Positions 1 to 5,414 of a stretch of 5,414 bases of DNA are shown piece by piece; positions within the stretch are counted from its first letter, which is position 1; every line of letters begins with the position of its first letter. A program made the translations under genes and the position numbers. Origin of the DNA: Methanobacteriota archaeon (lineage in GTDB: Archaea > Hydrothermarchaeota > Hydrothermarchaeia > Hydrothermarchaeales > SZUA-236); NCBI GenBank assembly GCA_003695745.1, contig RFHW01000076.1:1-5414 (forward strand). Reading direction: 5' to 3'. Under the pieces are notes generated by a model. That model was not told where the DNA came from. It did not search any database and was given only the letters and a program-made list of their open reading frames with translations.

Positions 1-3
1 ATT

Positions 4-11
4 GAGGAGGT
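4..11 (+). promoter_or_regulatory. Strong Shine-Dalgarno site of the phasin-like gene
   Basis: GAGGAGGT lies 7 bases before the ATG at 19. It is a near-perfect complement of the conserved 3' end of 16S rRNA, and it fixes the start of the first gene. No promoter can be judged because the window begins only 3 bases upstream. Confidence 0.85.
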
Positions 12-18
12 AAAGCAT

Positions 19-333
19 ATGATAGAAGAGCTCAGAAAACTGGGGTTGTATGGCATCGGGCTGGCAGTGCTCACCGAGGAGAAGATCGAGGAGCTGGTGA
101 AGGGTGCCATGGAGGAGGGGAAGATCAGCAAGGAAGAGGGCAAAACAGCGATCAAAGAGCTGATAGAGGAGTCGAAAAAGGAGAGGGAGAAGCTCAACAA
201 CAGCATCAAAAAGGAGGTCAGAAAGGTCCTTGGCGAGCTGGACGTCCCTACAAAGAAAGATCTCGCCGCCCTTCAGAAAAGGCTCAACACACTTGAAAAG
301 GAGATCCTGAAAGAGCTTAAAGCACAGCGGTGA
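19..333 (+). CDS. Phasin-like coiled-coil protein (PHA granule-associated / COG3937 type)
   Basis: This small, highly charged, all-helical protein has 104 residues. Residues 1-17 form a slightly hydrophobic N-terminal helix (LRKLGLYGIGLAVL). Residues 18-75 form a Lys/Glu-rich amphipathic helix containing the phasin-like EEGKISKEEGK element. The conserved-looking DVPTKKDL turn at 75-82 is followed by a leucine-heptad helix at about 83-102. There is no signal peptide or true membrane segment, so it should be cytoplasmic. This layout matches my recollection of the family annotated as polyhydroxyalkanoate synthesis regulator phasin, whose bacterial members coat PHA granules or bind DNA through basic tails; here the basic tail is absent. 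The start is fixed by the GAGGAGGT site 7 bases upstream. Its TGA is followed immediately by the UbiB-like kinase frame, so the two are probably co-transcribed. Nothing in the window shows PHA metabolism, so a granule role is only inferred from the family; a generic scaffold or partner of the kinase is equally possible. Confidence 0.75.
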   Translation: MIEELRKLGLYGIGLAVLTEEKIEELVKGAMEEGKISKEEGKTAIKELIEESKKEREKLNNSIKKEVRKVLGELDVPTKKDLAALQKRLNTLEKEILKELKAQR

Positions 334-400
334 TCCTATCCCTGACATCAGAAAGAGATACAGGCACATCAAGAGATACGAGCAGCTGCTCCGTATCCTG
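311..400 (+). other. Open in-frame 5' extension of the UbiB-like gene without a normal start codon
   Basis: The kinase frame stays open upstream of its first ATG (401) back to the codon after a TGA at 308-310. From 341 it reads PDIRKRYRHIKRYEQLL, then RILMKHGFG across the ATG. This resembles the N-terminal helix of UbiB proteins (in E. coli UbiB, a VRRLYFII...LSYGLDEL pattern), so these codons are probably translated. None of them is ATG, GTG or TTG. The only natural-looking start is GTG at 330, which overlaps the upstream stop as GTGA, but it is one base out of frame: read from there, translation ends in a TGA near 399. One extra base between 333 and 343, for example in the CCC run at 340-342, would join that GTG to the kinase frame and give a protein of about 557 residues that begins M-I-L-S-P-D-I-R. 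A rare ATC start at 338 is the alternative. Confidence 0.6.
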
Positions 401-2002
401 ATGAAACACGGCTTTGGCCCTACTGTGAAGAGGTTTGAGCGGTTCATCCCCCTGAGCGGGGCCATCTTAGGCTCCATATACCGCGGCGAGGAGATATCAA
501 AGCCCAGGCGCATCCGCTTCCTACTTCAGGAGCTGGGCCCCACAGCCGTGAAGTTCGGGCAGTGGATGAGCACCCGCCCAGACATACTGCCGCTGGAGTA
601 CATAGCCGAGCTTGAGAAGCTGCAGGACAGGGTGCCGCCCTTCCCCTTCTATCAGGTGCGGGAGATCATAAGGGAGGAGCTGGGAGGGGAGATCGAGGAC
701 TTCTACGACTATTTCTCGCCCACGGTGATAGCGAGCGGCTCCATCGCACAGGTGCATAAGGCAAAGCTCAAGGACGGGACCATGGTGGCGGTGAAGATAC
801 TGCGCCCTGATGTGGAGAAGACCATTGAAACTGACATGGAGATACTCCTCGACCTCGCCCGCCTCGCAGGTGAGCACATAATCAGGGCAGACACCTACGA
901 CCCTGTGAGCCTTGTGGAGGAGTTCTCCTATGCAGTCCGGACCCAGCTTGACCTGTGGAACGAGGCAAGGAACGTTGAGAGGTTCAGAAAGAACTTTGAA
1001 GGCGTCGATTACGTGCGCATCCCAAAGCCTTTTCTGGACTTCACCACCAGACGGGTCCTCACAATAGAGTATGTTGACGGCATAAAGATCAACAGGCTAA
1101 AAAGCATCGAAAAGGCTGGGCTGGACAGGAAGACCCTTGCCAAGAACATAGCCGATTCATATCTGAAACAGGTGTATGTGGACGGCTTCTTCCATGGCGA
1201 CCCTCACCCGGGCAATCTCTTCGCGCTGCCCGGCAACGTGGTGGGATACACGGACTTCGGGCTGGTAGGCATAATAGACGGCGAGACAAGGAAGCGGCTT
1301 TTAAAGTCCCTCGTTGCAGTGGCTAAAAGGGATTCACGGGAGCTGGCCGAGGCCCTGATTGACCTGGGCGCTGTATCGGAGGAGCCTGACATACCGGCCT
1401 TCTCCATGGATCTGGAGCACCTCCTGGACAAGTACTATGGGACACCGCTGAAGAAGCTCAATCTGGGTGAGATGCTGGAGGATGTCCTGGCGGTTATGAC
1501 CAGGCACCACGTGCGGATGCCGCCAAATCTCTCGCTCCTCACGATCGCCCTGTGGTCCATGGAGGGGCTGGTGAGAAACATAGACCCTGATTTCAACTCC
1601 TTCGAGGCCAACAAACCCTTCCTGCAGAGAATGATATCCAGAAGGATCAGCCCCGTCCACAGGCTGAGAGAGTTCGGCAACAACGTGGTGGAGTACTATG
1701 ACCTCATGGAGGACCTGCCGCGGAGATTGAACCGCATTACAAACAAGATCGAGCGGGGGGAGCTGAAGATCATCTTTCGCGACGAGCGCCTTGAAAACCT
1801 CAACGTGGTCATAGACAAGGCAAGCAACAGGCTCATAATCGGCGCGATAATATCGACCATCATCATGGGCTCGGCCATCGTCATACTCAGCGGCAGGGAG
1901 CCCGTCATATTCGGGATACCTCTTGTGGAGGCCTCTTTTCTCGCCGCAGGCCTCATGGGCATATGGCTGATCATCTCCATAATGCGGTCCGGGAAATACT
2001 AA
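401..2002 (+). CDS. UbiB/AarF/ADCK-family atypical protein kinase-like ATPase, membrane-anchored
   Basis: The 533 residues from ATG 401 carry the family's landmarks in order. The KFGQ (KxGQ) motif at 51-54 sits in the typical LGPTAVKFGQ...STRPD context, followed by LQDRVPP at 74-80. The A-rich loop is ASGSIAQVH at 111-119 and the VAVK lysine is K132. The ExD region appears as QLDLWNEARN at 182-191, the catalytic loop HGDPHPGN at 265-272 and the metal-binding DFG at 285-287. Two C-terminal membrane helices (about 478-496 and 509-528) end in a short polar tail. Known relatives support ubiquinone or other isoprenoid-lipid metabolism as ATPases at the membrane. An archaeal member would serve another lipid quinone, methanophenazine or general lipid homeostasis; that is inference. 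All catalytic residues are present except Gln at the first position of ExD. The gene follows the phasin-like gene directly and converges on the ABC operon. ATG 401 has no ribosome site and cuts the conserved first helix, so the real N-terminus probably lies upstream (see 311-400). Full family length would be about 550 residues. Confidence 0.92.
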   Translation: MKHGFGPTVKRFERFIPLSGAILGSIYRGEEISKPRRIRFLLQELGPTAVKFGQWMSTRPDILPLEYIAELEKLQDRVPPFPFYQVREIIREELGGEIEDFYDYFSPTVIASGSIAQVHKAKLKDGTMVAVKILRPDVEKTIETDMEILLDLARLAGEHIIRADTYDPVSLVEEFSYAVRTQLDLWNEARNVERFRKNFEGVDYVRIPKPFLDFTTRRVLTIEYVDGIKINRLKSIEKAGLDRKTLAKNIADSYLKQVYVDGFFHGDPHPGNLFALPGNVVGYTDFGLVGIIDGETRKRLLKSLVAVAKRDSRELAEALIDLGAVSEEPDIPAFSMDLEHLLDKYYGTPLKKLNLGEMLEDVLAVMTRHHVRMPPNLSLLTIALWSMEGLVRNIDPDFNSFEANKPFLQRMISRRISPVHRLREFGNNVVEYYDLMEDLPRRLNRITNKIERGELKIIFRDERLENLNVVIDKASNRLIIGAIISTIIMGSAIVILSGREPVIFGIPLVEASFLAAGLMGIWLIISIMRSGKY

Positions 2003-2024
2003 AAAAGGACCGGTTGGGCCAACC
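2001..2024 (-). terminator. Hairpin plus T-tract, candidate terminator of the minus-strand ABC operon
   Basis: Read on the minus strand, the inverted repeat GGTTGG-C-CCAACC (2024 to 2012; practically a 5-bp stem with a 3-base loop) is followed 5 bases later by six T's (2006-2001). It lies 50 bases beyond the stop of the last permease gene, as expected for the operon's 3' end. In archaea the T-run alone can end transcription. The T-run overlaps the UbiB-like stop codon on the other strand. On the plus strand the same hairpin has no T-run after it, only a pyrimidine-rich stretch (2034-2050), so it is a weaker terminator for the kinase gene. The rest of the 2003-2073 gap shows nothing else. Confidence 0.5.
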
Positions 2025-2073
2025 ACCAAGGAAATTCACTCTCATTCTGCTATACACGGGGCTCTTACAAAGC

Positions 2074-3267
2074 TCACTCATACCGCAGCGCCTCCACCGG
2101 CACGAGCTTGGAGGCCTGCCAGGCGGGGTAGAGGCCTGAGATGGCGCCCACGATCCAGCTGAAGGCGATGGAGCCGGCCACAAGCTCCGGTGTGATGAGC
2201 GTCTTGAACATGCTGCCCACATAGGCCTTTCCCACGGCCTCGATGATGAGGGAGAGCGCTGCGCCTGCGATGAACCCGAGGATGCCGCCCACGAGCCCCA
2301 CGAAACCGGCCTCGGTGAGGAAGAGGGTGAGAATCGTCCGCTGGGTTGCGCCTGTGGCCTTGAGCACGCCTATCTCCTGTGTCCGCTCGAAGACGCTCAT
2401 GAGCATGGTGTTCATGATGATGACGCCGCCCACGAGGATGGAGATGGATGCGATGCCCCCGAGGACGAAGGTGAGCACGCCCAGCACCTGGTTTATCTGC
2501 TTGGCAAAGTCCTCTGTGGTGGCCACCTCGAAGTCCTTGCCTCCCCTGAGCTTTTTGAGCTCCTCTTCGATGCGCTCGGCAGTTATCTTCACCTTGCGCT
2601 CGTCCTCGGCCGTTGCTATCATCATTGTGACCTCGCCAGGGGCGTCAAAGAGCTTCTGCGCCGTCTTTATGGGCATGAAAACGGTGGTGTCATCCTCTCT
2701 GTTCCCTATCTCGGTGAAGATCCCCACCACCTCGAACTTCTTGCCGTTCACCTCGATGAAGTCACCCACCCTGATGGGGGTGTCAAAGGTGTCCTCGGCC
2801 AGGCGGAAGCCGATGTTCACGGCCCTGTCGTCCATGTCTTTTATGTACCTGCCCTCTTTGAGGCTGTAGAAGCTGGAATAGATTTCCAGTATCTCCTCTG
2901 TGCCGCCGCCTATGTTGACAAAGGCCTTCTCGTTCCTGAACACCACGTCGCCTGACCTGAAGAAATAGGGCTGCACGTCCTTCACACCCGGTATCCGGGC
3001 CACAGCGGCCAGCTCCTTCTCTGAGAAGGGCACGTTCTCCTGCGGCGGACCTGCGAAGCTGCCGAAGAGCCCTGAGGGGAAGATGTTGATCCTGTCGGCG
3101 CCGACTTTCTCAAGGTTGTCTGAGATGGTGGCGCGCATCCCTGCGCCCAGGGATATGAGGGCCACGATGACTGCGATGCCGATGACCATGCCAAGTAGGG
3201 TGAGGGCTGCACGGGACTTCTGCTGTGAGAGGCTTCTAAAGGCAAATCTCAGGTATTCCTCTACCAT
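2074..3267 (-). CDS. MacB/FtsX-type ABC transporter permease (second of two paralogs)
   Basis: This 397-residue protein has the standard MacB-like permease layout. A short N-terminal amphipathic segment precedes membrane helix 1 (about 21-43, with LTLLGMVIGIAVIVAL). A large extracytoplasmic MacB-PCD-like domain spans about 45-255, including VGDFIEVNGKKFEVVGIF at 167-184. Three C-terminal FtsX helices follow at about 262-288, 312-342 and 362-383. The cytoplasmic coupling element FERTQEIGVLKATGAT at 293-308 contacts the ATPase in this family. The C-terminus carries the family signature GLYPAW.AS.L.PVEALRYE. Such type VII permeases do not move substrate through a classical membrane pore; they transmit ATPase-driven motion to the extracellular side. 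The ATG lies 3 bases after the stop of the upstream permease, with a GAGGT ribosome site 8 bases before it, so it is the last gene of the operon. It is clearly paralogous to its neighbour, and a heterodimer is likely. No defect is visible. The substrate is unknown; antimicrobial peptides, lipids or surface proteins are all possible for the family. Confidence 0.93.
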   Translation of the reverse strand: MVEEYLRFAFRSLSQQKSRAALTLLGMVIGIAVIVALISLGAGMRATISDNLEKVGADRINIFPSGLFGSFAGPPQENVPFSEKELAAVARIPGVKDVQPYFFRSGDVVFRNEKAFVNIGGGTEEILEIYSSFYSLKEGRYIKDMDDRAVNIGFRLAEDTFDTPIRVGDFIEVNGKKFEVVGIFTEIGNREDDTTVFMPIKTAQKLFDAPGEVTMMIATAEDERKVKITAERIEEELKKLRGGKDFEVATTEDFAKQINQVLGVLTFVLGGIASISILVGGVIIMNTMLMSVFERTQEIGVLKATGATQRTILTLFLTEAGFVGLVGGILGFIAGAALSLIIEAVGKAYVGSMFKTLITPELVAGSIAFSWIVGAISGLYPAWQASKLVPVEALRYE

Positions 3268-3270
3268 CTT

Positions 3271-4455
3271 CTATGACCTCAGCGCGACCACGGGGTCGAG
3301 CTTTGCCGCCCTGTAGGCCGGGTAGACCCCTGAGATTATTCCCACCACAAAGGAGAAGGTGAGGGCGAAGAGAGCGAGCTCCATGGTAACGGCCGTTGTG
3401 AGCACGTTTGGCCCCAGATACTGCTCTGCCGCCCTGTTTATCCCCAGCGAGATCACATAGCCCATTAAGACCCCTATCCCCCCGCCTATGATACCTATGA
3501 TGCCGGATTCCACAACGATCATCCTGAGCACATGTATGCTTTTGGCGCCGGTGGCCTTCATGATCCCTATCTCCTTCGTCCTCTCAAGGACGTTCATGAT
3601 CATGGTGTTCGCTATCCCTACGCCGCCCACGATGAGGGAGACCGCTGCTATGCCTCCGAAGACCACCTGTATCACCTTGAAGGAGTCTGTGATCTGCTTC
3701 ACCAGCTCCTGTGACGTGAGCACCACGAAGGACTGGGTGTCGTGGTTCTTCTCAAGGGCTTCTTTGATCCTGATGCTCACTGCCTCGGCCTGGCTGATGT
3801 CATCCACCCGCACCACCATCTCGGTGATCTCATCGCCTTTGCCCATGATCTCCCTGAGGTAGTCGAAGTCCATGAAGGCCCGCTGGTTCATGTCGTTGTC
3901 GCCTGTGTCTGCGAAGATCCCCACCACCTCCACCTCGTTGCCCTGTATGAGTATCTTGTCGCCCACGTTCACCTTCACACGGTAGAAGTCGTCGTGGACC
4001 TTGAATCCGATGGTGGCCTTTTTCCTGTCGCCCTGGCTTATCCACCTGCCTTCCATAAGCCGGAAGGCCCTTGCGTCTGAGAAGGTCTGCTCAGCGGCCT
4101 TGGCAGGCACCCCTGTGATGGGCAGGGCCTTCTCCTCGCCCTTGAACTCGCTCCCTGCCACAAGGGTGTAGATGGGCGTCACGAACTTCACCCCCGGTAT
4201 CCTCTCCACGAGGCGCACATCGGCGTCGGTGAGGCTCTGACCGGTGCCCCCGCCTCCGCTCATCATGGAGGCCACGAATATCTTGTCGGCGCCGATCTTA
4301 TCGAACTGGTCGTTCACGGCCTTGGTCATGCCCTCTCCTATGGACACCAAGGCGACAATGGCCGTTATGCCGATGATTATCCCCAGCAGGGTGAGGAAGG
4401 TCCGCATCTTCCGGAAGGTGAGGTTCTTTATGGTGAGCTCAAGATACTCTATCAT
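3271..4455 (-). CDS. MacB/FtsX-type ABC transporter permease (first of two paralogs)
   Basis: This permease has 394 residues from the ATG at 4455; a TTG directly before it (4458) would add one. The layout matches its paralog (positions counted from the TTG). Membrane helix 1 lies at about 21-42 (LTLLGIIIGITAIVALVS). The extracytoplasmic MacB-PCD-like domain spans about 45-258, with a flexible SGGGGTG linker at 67-73 and VGDKILIQG...VEVVGIF at 165-182. Three C-terminal helices follow at about 264-288, 310-340 and 358-378. The coupling segment LERTKEIGIMKATGAK is at 291-306, and the C-terminal signature is GVYPAYRAAKLDPVVALRS. The start region overlaps the ATPase gene's end by 17 bases, and the ribosome site GGGGAG is 7 bases before the ATG but only 4 before the TTG, which favours ATG. 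The four-glycine run and the shorter loops distinguish its external domain from that of the second permease, so each may contact a different part of a partner. Membership of the family is clear; the cargo is not. Confidence 0.93.
   Translation of the reverse strand: MIEYLELTIKNLTFRKMRTFLTLLGIIIGITAIVALVSIGEGMTKAVNDQFDKIGADKIFVASMMSGGGGTGQSLTDADVRLVERIPGVKFVTPIYTLVAGSEFKGEEKALPITGVPAKAAEQTFSDARAFRLMEGRWISQGDRKKATIGFKVHDDFYRVKVNVGDKILIQGNEVEVVGIFADTGDNDMNQRAFMDFDYLREIMGKGDEITEMVVRVDDISQAEAVSIRIKEALEKNHDTQSFVVLTSQELVKQITDSFKVIQVVFGGIAAVSLIVGGVGIANTMIMNVLERTKEIGIMKATGAKSIHVLRMIVVESGIIGIIGGGIGVLMGYVISLGINRAAEQYLGPNVLTTAVTMELALFALTFSFVVGIISGVYPAYRAAKLDPVVALRS
3276..3280 (-). promoter_or_regulatory. 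Shine-Dalgarno site of the second permease gene
   Basis: On the minus strand GAGGT lies 8 bases before the ATG at 3267. It sits inside the last codons of the upstream permease (stop TAG 3273-3271), which fits translational coupling and supports the chosen start. Confidence 0.7.
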
Positions 4456-5119
4456 CAACTATCTCCCCGTCTCTTAACGATATAATCCTTTTTGCCATTC
4501 TCGCAAGCTCTGGCGAGTGTGTGACGATGATGATTGTCTTGCCCTCGTCGTTGAGGCCGGAGAGGATCTTTGCTATCTCCTCGCCTGACTTGGAGTCCAG
4601 GTTGCCTGTGGGCTCGTCGGCAAGGATGATCTCAGGCCTATTTGCAAGCGCCCTTGCTATGGCCACCCGCTGCATCTGGCCGCCGGAGAGCTCTGTAGGC
4701 TTATGGGTGAGCCGGTCTCCAAGGCCCACCTGCACCAGGAGGTCCCTGGCCCTTTTGATCCGCTCCTTCTTGGGGACCCCTGCAAACCACATGGGCAGCT
4801 CCACGTTCTCCATCGCTGTGAGACGCGGTATGAGGTTGAACTGCTGGAAGACGAAGCCCACCATCCTCTGACGGATCGTGGCCAGCCGGTCGTCTGGAAG
4901 CCGGGAGATGTCCTTTCCCTTGAGCAGGACCCTTCCCTCGGTGGGCCGGTCCAGGGCGCCCACCAGGTTCATCAAGGTGGACTTCCCGCTCCCCGAGGGT
5001 CCCATGATGGAGACATACTCGCCCCTCTCTATCTCAAGGTTTATGTTTTTGAGGACCGGCACCACGACCTTGCCCATCTGATAGGCCTTGCACACATCCT
5101 CAAGCTTCAGCAAGCTCAC
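4439..5119 (-). CDS. ABC transporter ATP-binding protein, LolD/MacB (lipoprotein/macrolide export) type
   Basis: This 226-residue nucleotide-binding domain carries every motif needed for ATP hydrolysis. Walker A is GPSGSGKST at 40-48 and the Q-loop is FQQFNL at 91-96. The signature LSGGQMQR is at 144-151 and Walker B IILADEPTGNLDS at 164-176, with catalytic Glu169. The H-loop histidine is His201. ADEPTGNLDS and LSGGQMQRVAIARAL are hallmarks of the LolD/MacB/FtsE branch rather than of importers. It has no membrane segment and would sit on the cytoplasmic face as a dimer driving the two permeases encoded downstream. Translation starts at GTG 5119, inside the end of the upstream surface-protein gene (20-base overlap), with a GGAG about 11 bases before it. 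It overlaps the first permease by 17 bases at its other end, so expression of all the parts is tightly linked. The length is normal for the family and no key residue is missing. Confidence 0.96.
   Translation of the reverse strand: MSLLKLEDVCKAYQMGKVVVPVLKNINLEIERGEYVSIMGPSGSGKSTLMNLVGALDRPTEGRVLLKGKDISRLPDDRLATIRQRMVGFVFQQFNLIPRLTAMENVELPMWFAGVPKKERIKRARDLLVQVGLGDRLTHKPTELSGGQMQRVAIARALANRPEIILADEPTGNLDSKSGEEIAKILSGLNDEGKTIIIVTHSPELARMAKRIISLRDGEIVDDRVS
4463..4468 (-). promoter_or_regulatory. Ribosome site deciding the start of the first permease
   Basis: GGGGAG on the minus strand lies within the ATPase gene's final codons. It is 7 bases from ATG 4455 and 4 bases from the adjacent TTG 4458. 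The spacing favours the ATG and implies that permease translation restarts while ribosomes finish the ATPase. Confidence 0.6.
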
Positions 5120-5414
5120 GCTTACGCCTTCTCCACAGGTAGATTAAGAGGCCTGCCAGGAGCAGCGCGGCCGCAGCGATGGATGTGCCGGACCTCCCGG
5201 CAGGCTCTGATATGAAGAGGTCGAATGTCTTGAGAGAGCTGCTCTCGACCCCCTGCTCATCGGTGTATATCACCCTTGCTGTGACGGTCCGTGGCCCCGG
5301 CGATGCCTCTGGGGCGACGGTGAGGTCGAAGACCCCTGTGGCCACATCGTCCTTCTGGATCTCGCCCACGAAGGATGTGAACTCGCCCAGGAGGTCGCCG
5401 TTGGGCTCAAGCTC
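5100..5414 (-). CDS. C-terminal part of a membrane-anchored extracellular beta-domain protein (CARDB/NEW3 or S-layer-like), cut by the window edge
   Basis: The frame is open to the edge of the window, so the start is not visible; 104 codons plus TGA are seen. The readable part begins with a strand-rich segment. Its GVFDLTVAPEASPGPRTVTA and VIYTDEQGVESSS patterns fit the last beta strands of an Ig-like CARDB/NEW3 module, as found in archaeal COG1361-type surface proteins. A short linker (SEPAGRSGT) is followed by one hydrophobic helix at visible residues 78-94 (IAAAALLLAGLLIYLW). The basic tail RRRKRELAEA marks the cytoplasmic side. The topology is therefore extracellular domain outside, single C-terminal anchor. 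A GTG inside the frame (5369) is unlikely to be the real start because the domain continues upstream of it. Its stop overlaps the ATPase start by 20 bases, so it belongs to the ABC operon and is the natural candidate for the external partner of the permeases. Domain assignment rests on pattern recognition of a fragment. Confidence 0.72.
   Translation of the reverse strand, partial: ELEPNGDLLGEFTSFVGEIQKDDVATGVFDLTVAPEASPGPRTVTARVIYTDEQGVESSSLKTFDLFISEPAGRSGTSIAAAALLLAGLLIYLWRRRKRELAEA

Noticed and set aside
1334..2029. 231-codon open frame on the minus strand, opposite the kinase gene
   Set aside because: It lies fully antisense to well-conserved kinase codons and its translation has no recognisable domain. 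It is explained by the codon bias of the real gene.
2243..2869. 208-codon open frame on the plus strand, opposite the second permease
   Set aside because: The translation is rich in Ser, Met, Pro and Thr with no family pattern, and it mirrors the permease codons. The intact permease on the other strand explains it.
2716..3930. 18-base direct repeat (2716-2733 and 3913-3930) as a possible recombination or mobile-element repeat
   Set aside because: It falls at the same position in two paralogous genes, encoding the shared VVGIF segment, so common descent explains it.
4703..5215. 170-codon open frame on the plus strand, opposite the ATPase
   Set aside because: It is antisense to Walker A and signature-motif codons, has no good ribosome site and shows no recognisable domain.
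5100..5369. Complete small protein starting at GTG 5369
   Set aside because: The same frame continues open to the window edge with similar beta-strand composition, and no convincing ribosome site precedes the GTG. A truncated longer surface protein fits better.

Overview
This window (roughly 55-60% GC) is packed with genes and has two convergent blocks. There is no mobile element, CRISPR array or RNA gene that I can see. The likely source is a euryarchaeon, perhaps of the methanogen/ANME/Archaeoglobus kind. The reasons are frequent AGA/AGG and ATA codons despite the moderate-to-high GC, strong GAGGAGGT/GAGGT ribosome sites, overlapping genes with GTG/TTG starts, and a MacB-type ABC system that lacks the MacA adaptor and instead carries a C-terminally anchored surface protein. 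A bacterial source is not excluded.

Left block, + strand (1-2002): a 104-residue phasin-like coiled-coil protein with a textbook Shine-Dalgarno, followed directly by a UbiB/AarF/ADCK-family atypical kinase with two C-terminal membrane helices. The kinase has an ATG at 401, but its reading frame is open back to 311. The upstream codons encode what looks like the conserved family N-terminus, with no ATG, GTG or TTG to start it. A GTG that overlaps the phasin-gene stop (GTGA, 330-333) lies in the wrong frame by exactly one base. The true N-terminus is therefore the main puzzle of the window.

The middle, 2003-2073, is a 71-base convergent gap. It holds a small hairpin and a T-tract (minus-strand sense) that together look like the terminator of the right-hand operon.

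Right block, - strand, transcribed from 5414 down to 2074: the C-terminal end of a surface protein with a beta-rich extracellular domain, one membrane anchor and a basic tail; a LolD/MacB-type ABC ATPase; and two paralogous MacB/FtsX-type permeases. The first two junctions overlap (20 and 17 nt) and the last has a 3-nt gap, so this is a tight, probably translationally coupled operon. The likely machine is one ATPase dimer on a heterodimer of the two permeases, with the anchored surface protein as the candidate extracellular partner. The substrate cannot be read from the sequence.
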